In this document: piece by piece, positions 25,670-35,028 of the stretch
How positions within the stretch are numbered: the stretch's first letter is position 1
Layout: every line of letters starts with the position of its first letter
Source of the DNA: Allorhodoferax sp032337135
Lineage (GTDB): Bacteria > Pseudomonadota > Gammaproteobacteria > Burkholderiales > Burkholderiaceae_C
Length of the DNA stretch: 64,000 bases
Assembly: GCF_032337135.1 (NCBI RefSeq)
Contig: NZ_JAVXZZ010000004.1
Location: 186,001-250,000, forward strand
Direction of reading: 5' to 3'
Translations under genes and position numbers: made by a program
The notes under the pieces: generated by a model
Database searches by the model: none
The model's input: only the letters and a program-made list of their open reading frames with translations
What the model was told of the DNA's origin: nothing

Positions 25670-25957
25670 ATGAAACTGCGTCCTTTGGCAGACCGCGTGA
25701 TCGTCAAGCGCGTTGAAAACGAAACCAAGACTGCCTCCGGCATCGTGATTCCCGACAGCGCTGCTGAAAAGCCCGACCAAGGTGAAGTCCTGGCCGTGGG
25801 CCCCGGCAAGAAGAACGACAAGGGCGAGCTGCTGGCCATGCACGTCAAGGTCGGTGACCGCGTCCTGTTCGGCAAGTACTCCGGCCAGACCGTCAAGGTC
25901 AACGGCGACGAGCTGCTGGTGATGAAGGAAGACGACCTGTTCGCAGTCGTCGAGTAA
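25670..25957 (+). CDS. groES: Co-chaperonin GroES
   Basis: 95 residues, the usual length. It caps the GroEL folding chamber. Family sequence is clear from MKLRPLADRVIVKR, the mobile loop ETKTASGIVIPD, and VGDRVLFGKYSGQTVK to the C-terminal EDDLFAVVE. I start at ATG 25670, preceded by AGGAGAG, rather than an in-frame ATG at 25646. It is the first gene of the groESL operon under CIRCE. A 58-bp dispersed repeat lies between it and groEL. Confidence 0.97.
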   Translation: MKLRPLADRVIVKRVENETKTASGIVIPDSAAEKPDQGEVLAVGPGKKNDKGELLAMHVKVGDRVLFGKYSGQTVKVNGDELLVMKEDDLFAVVE

Positions 25958-25964
25958 TTCCACT

Positions 25965-26021
25965 CGCTATTCATTCAATAGCTGGCTACGCAGTATTCAC
26001 GCGGGCTAGCGGCATATTTGA
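25965..26021 (+). repeat. 58-bp-type dispersed repeat (copy 2) between groES and groEL
   Basis: It reads CGCTATTCATTCAATAGCTG, then GCTACGCAGTATTCACGCGG, then the tail GGCATATTTGAC. It is one base shorter than the other copies. It fills most of the 84-bp groES-groEL gap and should form a short stem in the operon mRNA, ending 20 bp before the groEL start. Confidence 0.8.
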
Positions 26022-26041
26022 CACATTTTTAGGAGCCAAAC

Positions 26042-27685
<1,644 letters not shown>

Positions 27686-27730
27686 TTGCCCGGCTGCCTG
27701 GAGGCCGCAAGGCTTCCAGCCGCAAGAAAC

Positions 27731-27765
27731 AAAGCCTGCAAGGTTTGCGCCTTGCAGGCTTTTTT
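27731..27765 (+). terminator. Rho-independent terminator of groESL
   Basis: AAAGCCTGCAAGG (27731-27743) pairs with CCTTGCAGGCTTT (27750-27762) over a 6-base loop, followed by a T run to 27765. It also faces the end of the convergent copS gene. Confidence 0.92.
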
Positions 27766-27794
27766 CATGGCGCAAGCCGCGCGAACGGCAATGG

Positions 27795-29198
27795 CTATGT
27801 TTGCTTGACAGGCAGCGCCATGGAAAAACGGGTCAGCCCGTTGTCGGAACTGGCCTGGATGCTGCCGCCGTGGGCCTGCACCACGGCTTGGGTGATGGCC
27901 AGCCCCAAGCCGGTGCCCTCCCCGGTGGCCTGCTGGCGCGAGGGGTCGGCTCGGTAGAAGCGCTCGAACAGGTGCGGCAGGTGGGCAGCGTCGATGGTGG
28001 GCCCCGGGTTTTCCACCACCAGCAGGGCACGCTCACCTTCAACGCCCAGTTCGACCCGCACAGCGCCGCCCTGTGGGGTGTAGCGCAGCGCGTTGGAGAG
28101 CAGGTTGCTCACGGCGCGGCGCAGCATCAGGCGATCACCCCACACCTGGCACGCGCCCTGCAGTTCCAGCCGCACGCCCTTGTCCTCGGCCAGGGCCTCG
28201 TAGAAGTCGAACAGGTTGCGCACCTCCTGCGCCAGGTCCACGCGCTCGCCATGCGCGGCGATCCAGTCACCCATCTGCCCATACTCGGCCTTGGCCAGCA
28301 GCAGCATGTCGGCAATCATGCGCGCCAGGCGCTCGTATTCCTCGGCATTGGACTCCAGCGTGGCGCGGTAGCTGTCGGCATCGCGGCTGCGCGACAGGGC
28401 CACCTGGGTTTCGGTCATGAGGTTGCTGATGGGCGTGCGCAGTTCGTGGGCGATGTCGGACGAAAAGTCGGACAGGCGCTTGAACGCGTCCTGCAGCCGC
28501 TCCAGCATGGCGTTGAGTGAGGCCGTGAGTTCGGCCAGCTCCGGGGGAACGGCGGTTTCCGGCAGGCGCTCGTGCAGCCGGTGCGCGGTCATGTCGGTGA
28601 GCTGCGCACGCATGGAACGCAGCGGTGCCAAGCCACGGCTGGCGGCGAGCCAGCCGATGAACCCCATGGCCAGTGCGGCGCAGGCCACGAACACCCACAG
28701 GGCACGCATCAGGTTGTGGATGAACATCTGGTGGTGGCCAATGTCCAGCCCCACCGCCACCACCACCATGGACGATTGCGGCGTGGCCGTGGCCACCTTC
28801 AGGGCCGTACCGCGGAAGCTGCGCCCATCGTGCTCCCACTGGAACAGGCGGCCGGTCAGCCGGGTTGGCGCCATGGCCAGGCGCTCGGCAGGAAAAACGA
28901 CTCCGGGCGTCTGCAGCAGCACCTCGCCGCCGGGGCCGACGATCTGCACCGCCAGGTCCTGGTGGCCGATCAGCGCGTCCTGCAGCTGCGAGGGCAAGGC
29001 ATCCAGCTCGTTCTTCGCGGACACCCGTTCGATGGCGTGCTGCGCCAGCTGGAGCTTGCCCGCCAGGGCATCGAAATCCTGCTGCTCGAAATGGTGGTTC
29101 ACGGCCATGCCCACGAGCCAGCCCAGCACCAGCAATACCGCACTCGACCCCAGGGCAAACAGCAGCGTCAGCCGGGCTGTGAGGGACAAGCGTGCCAT
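27795..29198 (-). CDS. copS: Heavy-metal (copper) sensor histidine kinase
   Basis: 467 residues, CusS/CopS/IrlS type. Two membrane segments (about 12-34 and 165-185) flank a periplasmic sensor containing MVVVAVGLDIGHHQMFIH, whose His pair may contact metal. HAMP, H-box (DIAHELRTPISNLM), N-box (NLLSNALRYTP) and G-box (GEGTGLGLAI) follow. The start ATG at 29198 overlaps the regulator's TGA (ATGA), showing coupling; the in-frame codon one triplet upstream is GTG. It should phosphorylate CopR in response to periplasmic copper and control the divergent copper island. Confidence 0.93.
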   Translation of the reverse strand: MARLSLTARLTLLFALGSSAVLLVLGWLVGMAVNHHFEQQDFDALAGKLQLAQHAIERVSAKNELDALPSQLQDALIGHQDLAVQIVGPGGEVLLQTPGVVFPAERLAMAPTRLTGRLFQWEHDGRSFRGTALKVATATPQSSMVVVAVGLDIGHHQMFIHNLMRALWVFVACAALAMGFIGWLAASRGLAPLRSMRAQLTDMTAHRLHERLPETAVPPELAELTASLNAMLERLQDAFKRLSDFSSDIAHELRTPISNLMTETQVALSRSRDADSYRATLESNAEEYERLARMIADMLLLAKAEYGQMGDWIAAHGERVDLAQEVRNLFDFYEALAEDKGVRLELQGACQVWGDRLMLRRAVSNLLSNALRYTPQGGAVRVELGVEGERALLVVENPGPTIDAAHLPHLFERFYRADPSRQQATGEGTGLGLAITQAVVQAHGGSIQASSDNGLTRFSMALPVKQT

Positions 29199-29881
29199 CA
29201 CGCTTGCCCGGGCACTTCGAGCACGTAGCCCATGCCGCGCGCGGTGCGGATGAGCTTGGGCTCGTAGGGGTCGTCCACCTTGGCGCGCAGTCGGCGGATG
29301 GCCACTTCGATCACATTGGTGTCACTGTCGAAGTTCATGTCCCACACCTGCGAGGCGATCATGGAACGCGGCAGCACCTCGCCCTGGCGGCGCATCAGCA
29401 GTTCCAGCAGGGAAAACTCCTTGGCGGTGAGTTCGATGCGGTCGCCGCCGCGCACCACCCGCCGGCGCAGCAGGTCCAGCTCCAGGTCGGCCACACGCAG
29501 CACACTGGGCTCCAGCTGGCTCTTGCCGCGGCGCAAGAGCGTGCGCACGCGGGCCAGCAGTTCGGAAAATGCAAACGGTTTTACCAGGTAGTCATCGGCA
29601 CCAAGCTCCAGGCCTTTTACCCGGTCTTCCACCTGGTCGCGCGCCGTGAGGAACAGCACCGGCAGTTGCCTGCCCGCCTGGCGGATGCGCTCCATCACCT
29701 GCCACCCGTTCAGGCTCGGCAGCATCACGTCGAGGATGAGCAGATCAAAGTCGCCGGTCAGGGCCAGGTGCAGCCCATCCTGGCCATCGGTGGAAAGTTC
29801 CGTGACGAAGCCTGCCTCGCTCAGACCCTGGCGCAAGTAGTCGCCAGTCTTGGGCTCGTCTTCCACGATCAGTATCTTCAC
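29198..29881 (-). CDS. copR: Heavy-metal (copper) response regulator, OmpR type
   Basis: 227 residues starting at a GTG (29881; KILIVEDEP follows). Phospho-acceptor Asp51 is in LLILDVMLP, with Lys in YLVKPFAFSELL. The C-terminal winged helix ends RTARGMGYVLEV. The length and the DTNVIEVAIRRLRAKVD segment match CusR/CopR/IrlR. A GTG start without further extension fits the family's N-terminus; the frame continues upstream to 29950 but gives no homologous residues. It is divergent from the copper genes, and its likely site lies in the shared gap at 29946-29967. Confidence 0.93.
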   Translation of the reverse strand: MKILIVEDEPKTGDYLRQGLSEAGFVTELSTDGQDGLHLALTGDFDLLILDVMLPSLNGWQVMERIRQAGRQLPVLFLTARDQVEDRVKGLELGADDYLVKPFAFSELLARVRTLLRRGKSQLEPSVLRVADLELDLLRRRVVRGGDRIELTAKEFSLLELLMRRQGEVLPRSMIASQVWDMNFDSDTNVIEVAIRRLRAKVDDPYEPKLIRTARGMGYVLEVPGQA

Positions 29882-29945
29882 TGCCAGTCTCCTCGCGCTC
29901 CGTTTTTCGCAGCCCGCCATTGTGCGCCGGGCTACCGCCATCCAC

Positions 29946-29967
29946 CGCAAGCTGACATATTTGTAAT
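29946..29967 (+). promoter_or_regulatory. Putative CopR box 1
   Basis: CGCAAGCTGACA-tattt-GTAAT (29946-29967) lies in the gap between copR and the divergent outer-membrane protein gene. The same CGCAAGCTGACA-N5-GTAAT pattern occurs at 33645-33666 before the second copper unit. TGACA...GTAAT-like half sites are typical of CopR/CusR boxes. Binding is inferred. Confidence 0.7.
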
Positions 29968-30048
29968 CTGGAGGACAGGCAAATGACGCGCTGGCACAAG
30001 CAGAATCCGGCGAACTTCACCGACATCAGGAAAACAGGAGTGGATCAC

Positions 30049-31158
30049 GTGACGAACGACAACAGGCGCAGCACGGCGGGTCGGCTGCTGACGGCGGTAC
30101 TGGCCGCCATGCCCCTGGCGCTGTGGGCGCAGACCCCCGCCACCATCACCCAGGAGTCCGATTGGCGCCGCGCCAATGACGCTGTAGGCGCCTTGAAACG
30201 CGGGCATGCCGACGTGCTGCGCTGGGAGCAAGCCAACCCGGTCGCGCAAGACGGCGCGCCCAGCACTGCACTTACCGCGCTGCCCGATGCGGGCGCTGCC
30301 ATCCGCCTGGCCTGGCAGGCCCACCCGGATTTGGTGGTGCCACTCGCACGTCTGGGGGCAGACGCAACGCAGGCCATTGTTGAAGGCCGCTGGCTGGGGC
30401 TGGACCCCAGCTTGCAGCGCCGCATCGAAGGCATGGCCGAAGTGCTGGAGGTTGCCACCCTGGCGCGCAAGGCGTGGCTTGAGGCCGTAGCCGCGCGGCA
30501 ACTGGTACAGCACCGCCGTGCCATGCTGGACGCGACCGAAGCGGCGAAGGACTTGGGTGAGCGCATGGTCACGGTGGGCAACTGGAGCAAGCTGCAATTG
30601 GCCCCGCTGACCCTGGCGCACGCCAGTGCCCGCATGGACCTGCGCCGTGCGCAGCACGGTGCCGACATGGCCCAGAGCCAGCTGGTCAAGGCCCTGCGCC
30701 TGACCGGCAGTGCCAGCGCCTTTGCGCTACCCGACCAGCTTCCGGCTGTACCGACGAACCTGGTGTCGCCCGCAGCCCTGCAGACCCATGCCGAGGCCCT
30801 GGCGCGCCAACTGCCGGGCACCGAGGCGCGGCGCAACCAGGCCCTGCTGCGAGATGCGCGCAAGACCATGGAGACGGCCCATGCGCTGGCGCAGGACAGC
30901 ACCGAAGTCGTGCTCAAGACCCGGGAATTCATTACCGAGGAAACCCTGCTGCACTACAACGGCATGCTCAAGAGCGTGTGGGACCTGCTGGGCGAAGTGC
31001 GCAACCAGTCGCAGGCGGCGCTGGAAGCCATCAACGCCCAGCGCGACTTCTGGCTTGCCGATGCCGACCTGCAGTGGGTACTGCAAGGCGGCGAGCCCGC
31101 CAATCTGGTTTCATTGAATGGAGGGGCCGCCGACGCCCCGGCCGCTGCAGCTCACTGA
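30049..31158 (+). CDS. TolC-like outer-membrane efflux protein of the copper island
   Basis: 369 residues. It starts at a GTG (30049) with AGGAG 8 bases upstream, giving a signal peptide that ends LALWAQ. The remainder is almost entirely long helices with TolC/OEP-like repeats (AATEAAKD-type pairs such as AMLDATEAAKDLGERM and the C-terminal SQAALEAINAQRDFWLADAD). It is shorter than usual TolC proteins (about 400-450), and no RND pump or membrane-fusion gene is adjacent, so a classical CusCBA exporter is not encoded here. It is the first gene after the CopR box and is followed 13 bp later by the multicopper oxidase. Confidence 0.8.
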   Translation: MTNDNRRSTAGRLLTAVLAAMPLALWAQTPATITQESDWRRANDAVGALKRGHADVLRWEQANPVAQDGAPSTALTALPDAGAAIRLAWQAHPDLVVPLARLGADATQAIVEGRWLGLDPSLQRRIEGMAEVLEVATLARKAWLEAVAARQLVQHRRAMLDATEAAKDLGERMVTVGNWSKLQLAPLTLAHASARMDLRRAQHGADMAQSQLVKALRLTGSASAFALPDQLPAVPTNLVSPAALQTHAEALARQLPGTEARRNQALLRDARKTMETAHALAQDSTEVVLKTREFITEETLLHYNGMLKSVWDLLGEVRNQSQAALEAINAQRDFWLADADLQWVLQGGEPANLVSLNGGAADAPAAAAH

Positions 31159-31171
31159 GAGGATTTTCCCG

Positions 31172-32557
31172 ATGACGACTCCTTCCCGACGCCAATTCTT
31201 CACCGGCGCCGCCGCATCGGTGGCCGGCCTGGCCGTAGCCCGCTCGGCCCTGGCCGGGCTGCCCGAACCCGTGATCCAGACTTCGGTCTCCACCGCCCCG
31301 CCTCTGGTCCCCACTACGGGCCGCCCCTACAACCCGGTGGTCACGCTCAATGGCTGGACCCTGCCCTGGCGCATGAACAATGGCGTCAAGGAATTCCACC
31401 TGGTGGCCGAGCCCGTGGTGCGCGAAGTGTCGCCCGGCTTCAAGGTGAACATGTGGGGCTACAACGGCCAGAGCCCGGGCCCGACCATTGAAGTCGTGGA
31501 AGGTGACCGCGTGCGCATCTTCGTGACCAACAAGTTGCCTGAGCACACCACCATCCACTGGCACGGGCAGCGCCTGCCCTGCGGCATGGATGGCGTCGGT
31601 GGCCTGACGCAGCGCGCCATCCCCGTGGGCAAGACCTTCGTGTACGAGTTCGAAGCCCGCCGACCCGGCACCTTCATGTACCACCCCCATGCCGATGAGA
31701 TGGTGCAGATGGCCATGGGCATGATGGGCATGTGGGTAACCCACCCCAAGGCCAAGCACCCCCACATCAGCGAGGTGGATCGGGACTTCTGCTTCCTGCT
31801 CAATGCCTTCGATGTCGAGCCAGGCAGCAAGACGCCCAAGGTCAACACCATGACGGACTTCAACATCTGGTGCTGGAACAGCCGCGTGTTTCCCGCCATC
31901 GACACGCTCAACGTGCGGCTCGGTGACCGGGTGCGCATCCGCGTGGGCAACCTCACCATGACCAACCACCCGATCCACCTGCATGGTCATGAATTCCTGG
32001 TGACTGGCACCGATGGGGGTCCGACCCCGCCAAGCACGCGCTGGTACGAAGTGACGACCGACATTGCCGTGGGCCAGATGCGCCAGATCGAGCTGCTGGC
32101 CGATGAAGAAGGGGACTGGGCCATGCACTGCCACAAGAGCCACCACACCATGAACGCCATGGGGCATGGTGTACCGACCATGATTGGCGTCGACCACCGC
32201 GGACTGGTGGGCAAGATCCAGAAGGTGGCGCCCGACTACATGCTCATGGGCGAGCGTGGCATGGCCGACATGGGCGAAATGGAGATGCCCCTGCCCGACA
32301 ACACCGCACCGATGATGACCGGTAGAGGGCAATTCGGCCCGCTGGAAATGGGCGGCATGTTCACCGTCTTCAAGGTCCGCAAGGACCAGCCCCCCGGCGA
32401 CTACAAGGACCCCGGCCCCTACCGCTTTCCTGCCGGCACCGTGGCGTATGAATGGACTGGGGCACTACCCGCGCCCCAGCGCCCTGCGGCCACGCCCTCA
32501 TCGGCACCGGGCGCAGCCAAGGCGATCAAGCCCAAGATGGATGGCATGGGGCATTGA
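31172..32557 (+). CDS. copA: Tat-exported multicopper oxidase of the copper-resistance type
   Basis: 461 residues. A Tat signal with SRRQFF near residue 5 indicates folded, copper-loaded export. Copper ligands are visible: HWHG (129-132), YHPHADE, HPIHLHGHEF, and HCHKSHHTMNAMGH at the type 1/trinuclear site. The second motif is HPH rather than the common HSH. Met-rich segments (MVQMAMGMMGMW and MLMGERGMADMGEMEM) suit Cu(I) binding. It likely oxidises Cu(I) in the periplasm. A GAGAGGA Shine-Dalgarno precedes the ATG. The copA name is used in the sense of periplasmic CopA/PcoA. Confidence 0.88.
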   Translation: MTTPSRRQFFTGAAASVAGLAVARSALAGLPEPVIQTSVSTAPPLVPTTGRPYNPVVTLNGWTLPWRMNNGVKEFHLVAEPVVREVSPGFKVNMWGYNGQSPGPTIEVVEGDRVRIFVTNKLPEHTTIHWHGQRLPCGMDGVGGLTQRAIPVGKTFVYEFEARRPGTFMYHPHADEMVQMAMGMMGMWVTHPKAKHPHISEVDRDFCFLLNAFDVEPGSKTPKVNTMTDFNIWCWNSRVFPAIDTLNVRLGDRVRIRVGNLTMTNHPIHLHGHEFLVTGTDGGPTPPSTRWYEVTTDIAVGQMRQIELLADEEGDWAMHCHKSHHTMNAMGHGVPTMIGVDHRGLVGKIQKVAPDYMLMGERGMADMGEMEMPLPDNTAPMMTGRGQFGPLEMGGMFTVFKVRKDQPPGDYKDPGPYRFPAGTVAYEWTGALPAPQRPAATPSSAPGAAKAIKPKMDGMGH

Positions 32558-32608
32558 GCACCCGGCCATCCACACCTACCATCCGATTGATTCATTTCGA
32601 GGAGCCCC

Positions 32609-33082
32609 ATGAAACCCATTCTCTCCAAACCTACCGCGGTGCTGCTGGCCGGCTGTCTGGCAGCCGGTGCAGCCCTGGCCAGCGGCACCCACAGTGGCGG
32701 ACATGAGCACTACAGCTACGGTGCGCCAGGCGTCGCGGCCAAGGTCACCCGCACCATCGAGGTCGAGGCCGCGGACACCATGCGCTTCACCCCTGCGACT
32801 ATTGCCGTGAAAAAGGGCGAAACCATCCGCTTCGTCATCCGCAATGTCGGCGCCGTGGCCCACGAGTTCAGCCTGGGTACGCAGAAGGAGCTCGACGAAC
32901 ACTACGAGGTGATGAAGAAGTACCCCAACATGGAGCACGACGAGCCCAACAAGATTTCGCTCCAACCGGGTGCACAGGGTGAAATCATCTGGCGCTTCAG
33001 CAAGTCCGGCAACGTGCCGTTCGCCTGCCTGCATGTTGGCCACTACGACGCCGGCATGAAGGGCGTGGTCAAGGTCAAATGA
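32609..33082 (+). CDS. Periplasmic cupredoxin (type 1 copper protein)
   Basis: 157 residues with a signal peptide (to about residue 25) and an N-terminal His cluster (THSGGHEH). The type 1 copper site is complete: His85 (VAHEF), Cys140, His145 and Met150 (C-x4-H-x4-M in FACLHVGHYDAGM). It probably stores or shuttles copper or electrons for the neighbouring oxidase. It has AGGAG before the ATG and sits 51 bp after the multicopper oxidase. Its stop overlaps an in-frame ATG of the CusF-like gene. Confidence 0.9.
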   Translation: MKPILSKPTAVLLAGCLAAGAALASGTHSGGHEHYSYGAPGVAAKVTRTIEVEAADTMRFTPATIAVKKGETIRFVIRNVGAVAHEFSLGTQKELDEHYEVMKKYPNMEHDEPNKISLQPGAQGEIIWRFSKSGNVPFACLHVGHYDAGMKGVVKVK

Positions 33083-33102
33083 ATCGAATGGAGTACTCTT
33101 CC

Positions 33103-33453
33103 ATGACACTACACAGCTACCTGCTATCGCGCGGCGTCGGTCTGGCCCTGGCCGCATGCGCAGCAAGCCTGCCCGCCTGGGCCCAGACGACTGCCACCAC
33201 CGCCCCGCAGGCCACCGCCCCAGCCGCACCCAGCCTCACGACCGGCGAAGTGCGCAAGATCGACCGGGAAGCGGGCAAAATCACCCTCAAGCACGGCGAG
33301 ATCAAGCACCTGGACATGCCCCCTATGACCATGGTGTTTGTCGTCAAGGACAAGGCCTTGCTGGACAAGACCACGGTCGGTGCCAAGATCCTGTTCATGG
33401 CCCATTACGACAACGGTCTGATGACGGTGACCGAGATCCAGCCCGCCCCGTAA
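33103..33453 (+). CDS. cusF: CusF-like periplasmic copper-binding protein
   Basis: 116 residues with a signal peptide (ending PAWAQ). The CusF core reads GEVRKIDREAGKITLKHGEI, then HLDMPPMTMVFVV, which supplies the His and two Met ligands for Cu(I)/Ag(I). I prefer ATG 33103 (GGAG 9 bases upstream); ATG 33079 overlapping the cupredoxin stop is an alternative that would add 8 residues. No CusB or CusA partner is encoded nearby, so it may act as a free copper chaperone. Its stop codon abuts a MITE-like element. Confidence 0.88.
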   Translation: MTLHSYLLSRGVGLALAACAASLPAWAQTTATTAPQATAPAAPSLTTGEVRKIDREAGKITLKHGEIKHLDMPPMTMVFVVKDKALLDKTTVGAKILFMAHYDNGLMTVTEIQPAP

Positions 33454-33582
33454 TTCCATTTCAAAATCACCCGTGTCGTTGTTGCTTCGCCTTGCCCTCC
33501 GGCGCCGTCCGGGACGGCGCCGGACATGCGTTTGCACTGTCTGCGGCTTCGCGCCTAGACACAAATGATTTGGAAATGGAAT
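33453..33582. repeat. MITE-like element with 17-bp terminal inverted repeats
   Basis: The left arm ATTCCATTTCAAAATCA (33453-33469) matches the reverse complement of the right arm at 33566-33582 in 16 of 17 positions. The centre holds CCGGCGCCGTCC-g-GGACGGCGCCGG (33499-33523), a perfect 12-bp palindrome that would form a very stable stem. No protein is encoded. It begins at the last base of the cusF-like stop codon and separates the two halves of the copper island. It may also limit read-through. Confidence 0.75.
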
Positions 33583-33644
33583 GAGCCCCCCTGCACCCGG
33601 CACCACGCCGCACCCGATGTGCGGCTTTTTTGCGCCTGCCCGCT

Positions 33645-33666
33645 CGCAAGCTGACAGGAACGTAAT
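33645..33666 (+). promoter_or_regulatory. Putative CopR box 2
   Basis: GCAAGCTGACA-ggaac-GTAAT ending at 33666 repeats the box at 29946-29967 with the same 5-base spacer. It lies about 75 bp before the DUF411 gene and implies that the second half of the island has its own CopR-controlled promoter. Confidence 0.7.
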
Positions 33667-33739
33667 GTTGCCGTCATCTTGGCGGCGGGGTCCCGCGCCT
33701 AGACTGGTACCCATAGGAATCATTGACTGGAGAACCCCC

Positions 33740-34207
33740 ATGCAAGCGTCCCCCCTTCTGCGCCGTCGTGAATGGCTGGCTGCAGCCCTGTGTCTGCCCT
33801 GGGCCGCCCAGGCAGCGTCGCCTGCATTGCCCCTGGTGGAAGTCTGGAAGGACCCAAGCTGCGGCTGCTGCAAGGACTGGGTGTCCATCATGGAACAGGC
33901 CGGGTTCCCGGTGCGCGTATTCGAGACCGGCAACAACGCCATGCGCGCCCAGTTGGGCATGCCCGTGAAGCTGGGTTCCTGCCATACGGCCCGCGTCGCG
34001 GGCTACGCCATCGAGGGCCATGTTCCGGTGCGCGAGATTCAGCGTCTGCTGCGCGAAAGACCCCAGGCCATCGGGCTCACCGTACCCGGCATGGTGGTGG
34101 GCTCGCCCGGCATGGACGGACCGGCCTACCAAGGCCGCAAGGACCCGTACGCGGTGCTGCTGGTGCTGCCCAACGGGCAGACCACGGTGTACCAGAAATA
34201 CGCCTGA
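33740..34207 (+). CDS. DUF411 metal-binding periplasmic protein
   Basis: 155 residues. A twin-Arg-like basic N-terminus (LLRRREWLAAALCLPWAAQA) serves as the export signal. The DUF411 core has the thioredoxin-like CxxC region DPSCGCCKDW, then GSCHTARVAGYAIEGHVP, giving a likely Cys/His metal site. DUF411 proteins are common in copper and silver resistance clusters; a metallochaperone or reductase-like role is supposed. The frame is open back to 33581, but the ATG at 33740 has GGAG upstream and follows CopR box 2. Confidence 0.88.
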   Translation: MQASPLLRRREWLAAALCLPWAAQAASPALPLVEVWKDPSCGCCKDWVSIMEQAGFPVRVFETGNNAMRAQLGMPVKLGSCHTARVAGYAIEGHVPVREIQRLLRERPQAIGLTVPGMVVGSPGMDGPAYQGRKDPYAVLLVLPNGQTTVYQKYA

Positions 34208-34219
34208 GGACGCTGCCAC

Positions 34220-35026
34220 ATGGACCCCAAGAACCACTTCACCACGCGGCGCGGCTTCATTGCCGCCAGTGGTTTCGGTGGCCTGAGCCTGTACGGCCTG
34301 TGGGCTGCCTACGGCGCAGCCCCGGGCCCCCTGGCGCTGCTGGGGCTGGACCACACCCCCGCCTCCACCGAGGCTGCGCACGCCGAACACGGCGGCGCTG
34401 CGGCGCCCGCCTCGGGTGGTCATCCAGGGCATGGTGCGGCGGCAACGGGGCCGTCCGCCCAGGAGTTCAGCCGCATGACGGAGGAATTCGTCGAACGCTA
34501 CCGGCTCCCGGACGGAAGCGTCTATCCGCGCCGCCTGGCCGCTGGCACCCTGCCCGCAGCCGACGCGCATGCAGGGCACGCCATGGCCACCGACCCGCAC
34601 GCCGACCATGCCTTGCCTGCCACAGCTGACCCGCACGCGGGGCGCAGCGCCTCCCCTGCAGGGGCCACTGCCACCCCAGACTCCCATGCAGGCCATGCGG
34701 GGCATGGAGGCGAGGCCAGCACAACGGCGTCTGCAGACAAGAGCCAGCCCATCGATGTGCTGATGACCGCTGGCCGCTGGTACTACCTGCCCAACACCTT
34801 GCGCCTCGATGCCGGCCAGGCCTACCGCTTCAGGATGATGGCGGTGGACATCGCCCACGGCGCCTCCATCCAGCTGGGTCAGGGCGGGCGCATGATGCGA
34901 CTGCAACCTGGGCGCATCACCGAAGCGGCGCTCACGTTTCAGAAGCGGGGGCGCTACCTGATGGTCTGCTCCGTGTACTGCGGTGAAGCACACCAGTTGA
35001 TGCGGGCAACGATCGAGGTGCTCTGA
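34220..35026 (+). CDS. CuA-domain oxidase subunit II-like protein with His-rich linker
   Basis: 268 residues. A Tat-like signal (TTRRGFIAASGFGGLS) is followed by a low-complexity region (about 50-175) rich in His-Ala-Gly (DAHAGHAMATDPHADHA). The C-terminal cupredoxin domain has a full CuA set: His213, Cys250, Cys254, His258 and Met261 (CSVYCGEAHQLM). This is the dinuclear copper centre of cytochrome oxidase subunit II. It lies 2 bp before the subunit I-like gene. The His-rich insert is unlike respiratory subunit II and suggests copper binding or buffering. Confidence 0.85.
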   Translation: MDPKNHFTTRRGFIAASGFGGLSLYGLWAAYGAAPGPLALLGLDHTPASTEAAHAEHGGAAAPASGGHPGHGAAATGPSAQEFSRMTEEFVERYRLPDGSVYPRRLAAGTLPAADAHAGHAMATDPHADHALPATADPHAGRSASPAGATATPDSHAGHAGHGGEASTTASADKSQPIDVLMTAGRWYYLPNTLRLDAGQAYRFRMMAVDIAHGASIQLGQGGRMMRLQPGRITEAALTFQKRGRYLMVCSVYCGEAHQLMRATIEVL

Positions 35027-35028
35027 CC

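Noticed and set aside
30049..31158. Naming the TolC-like gene cusC
   Set aside because: It is short for CusC, and no CusB or CusA gene is adjacent.
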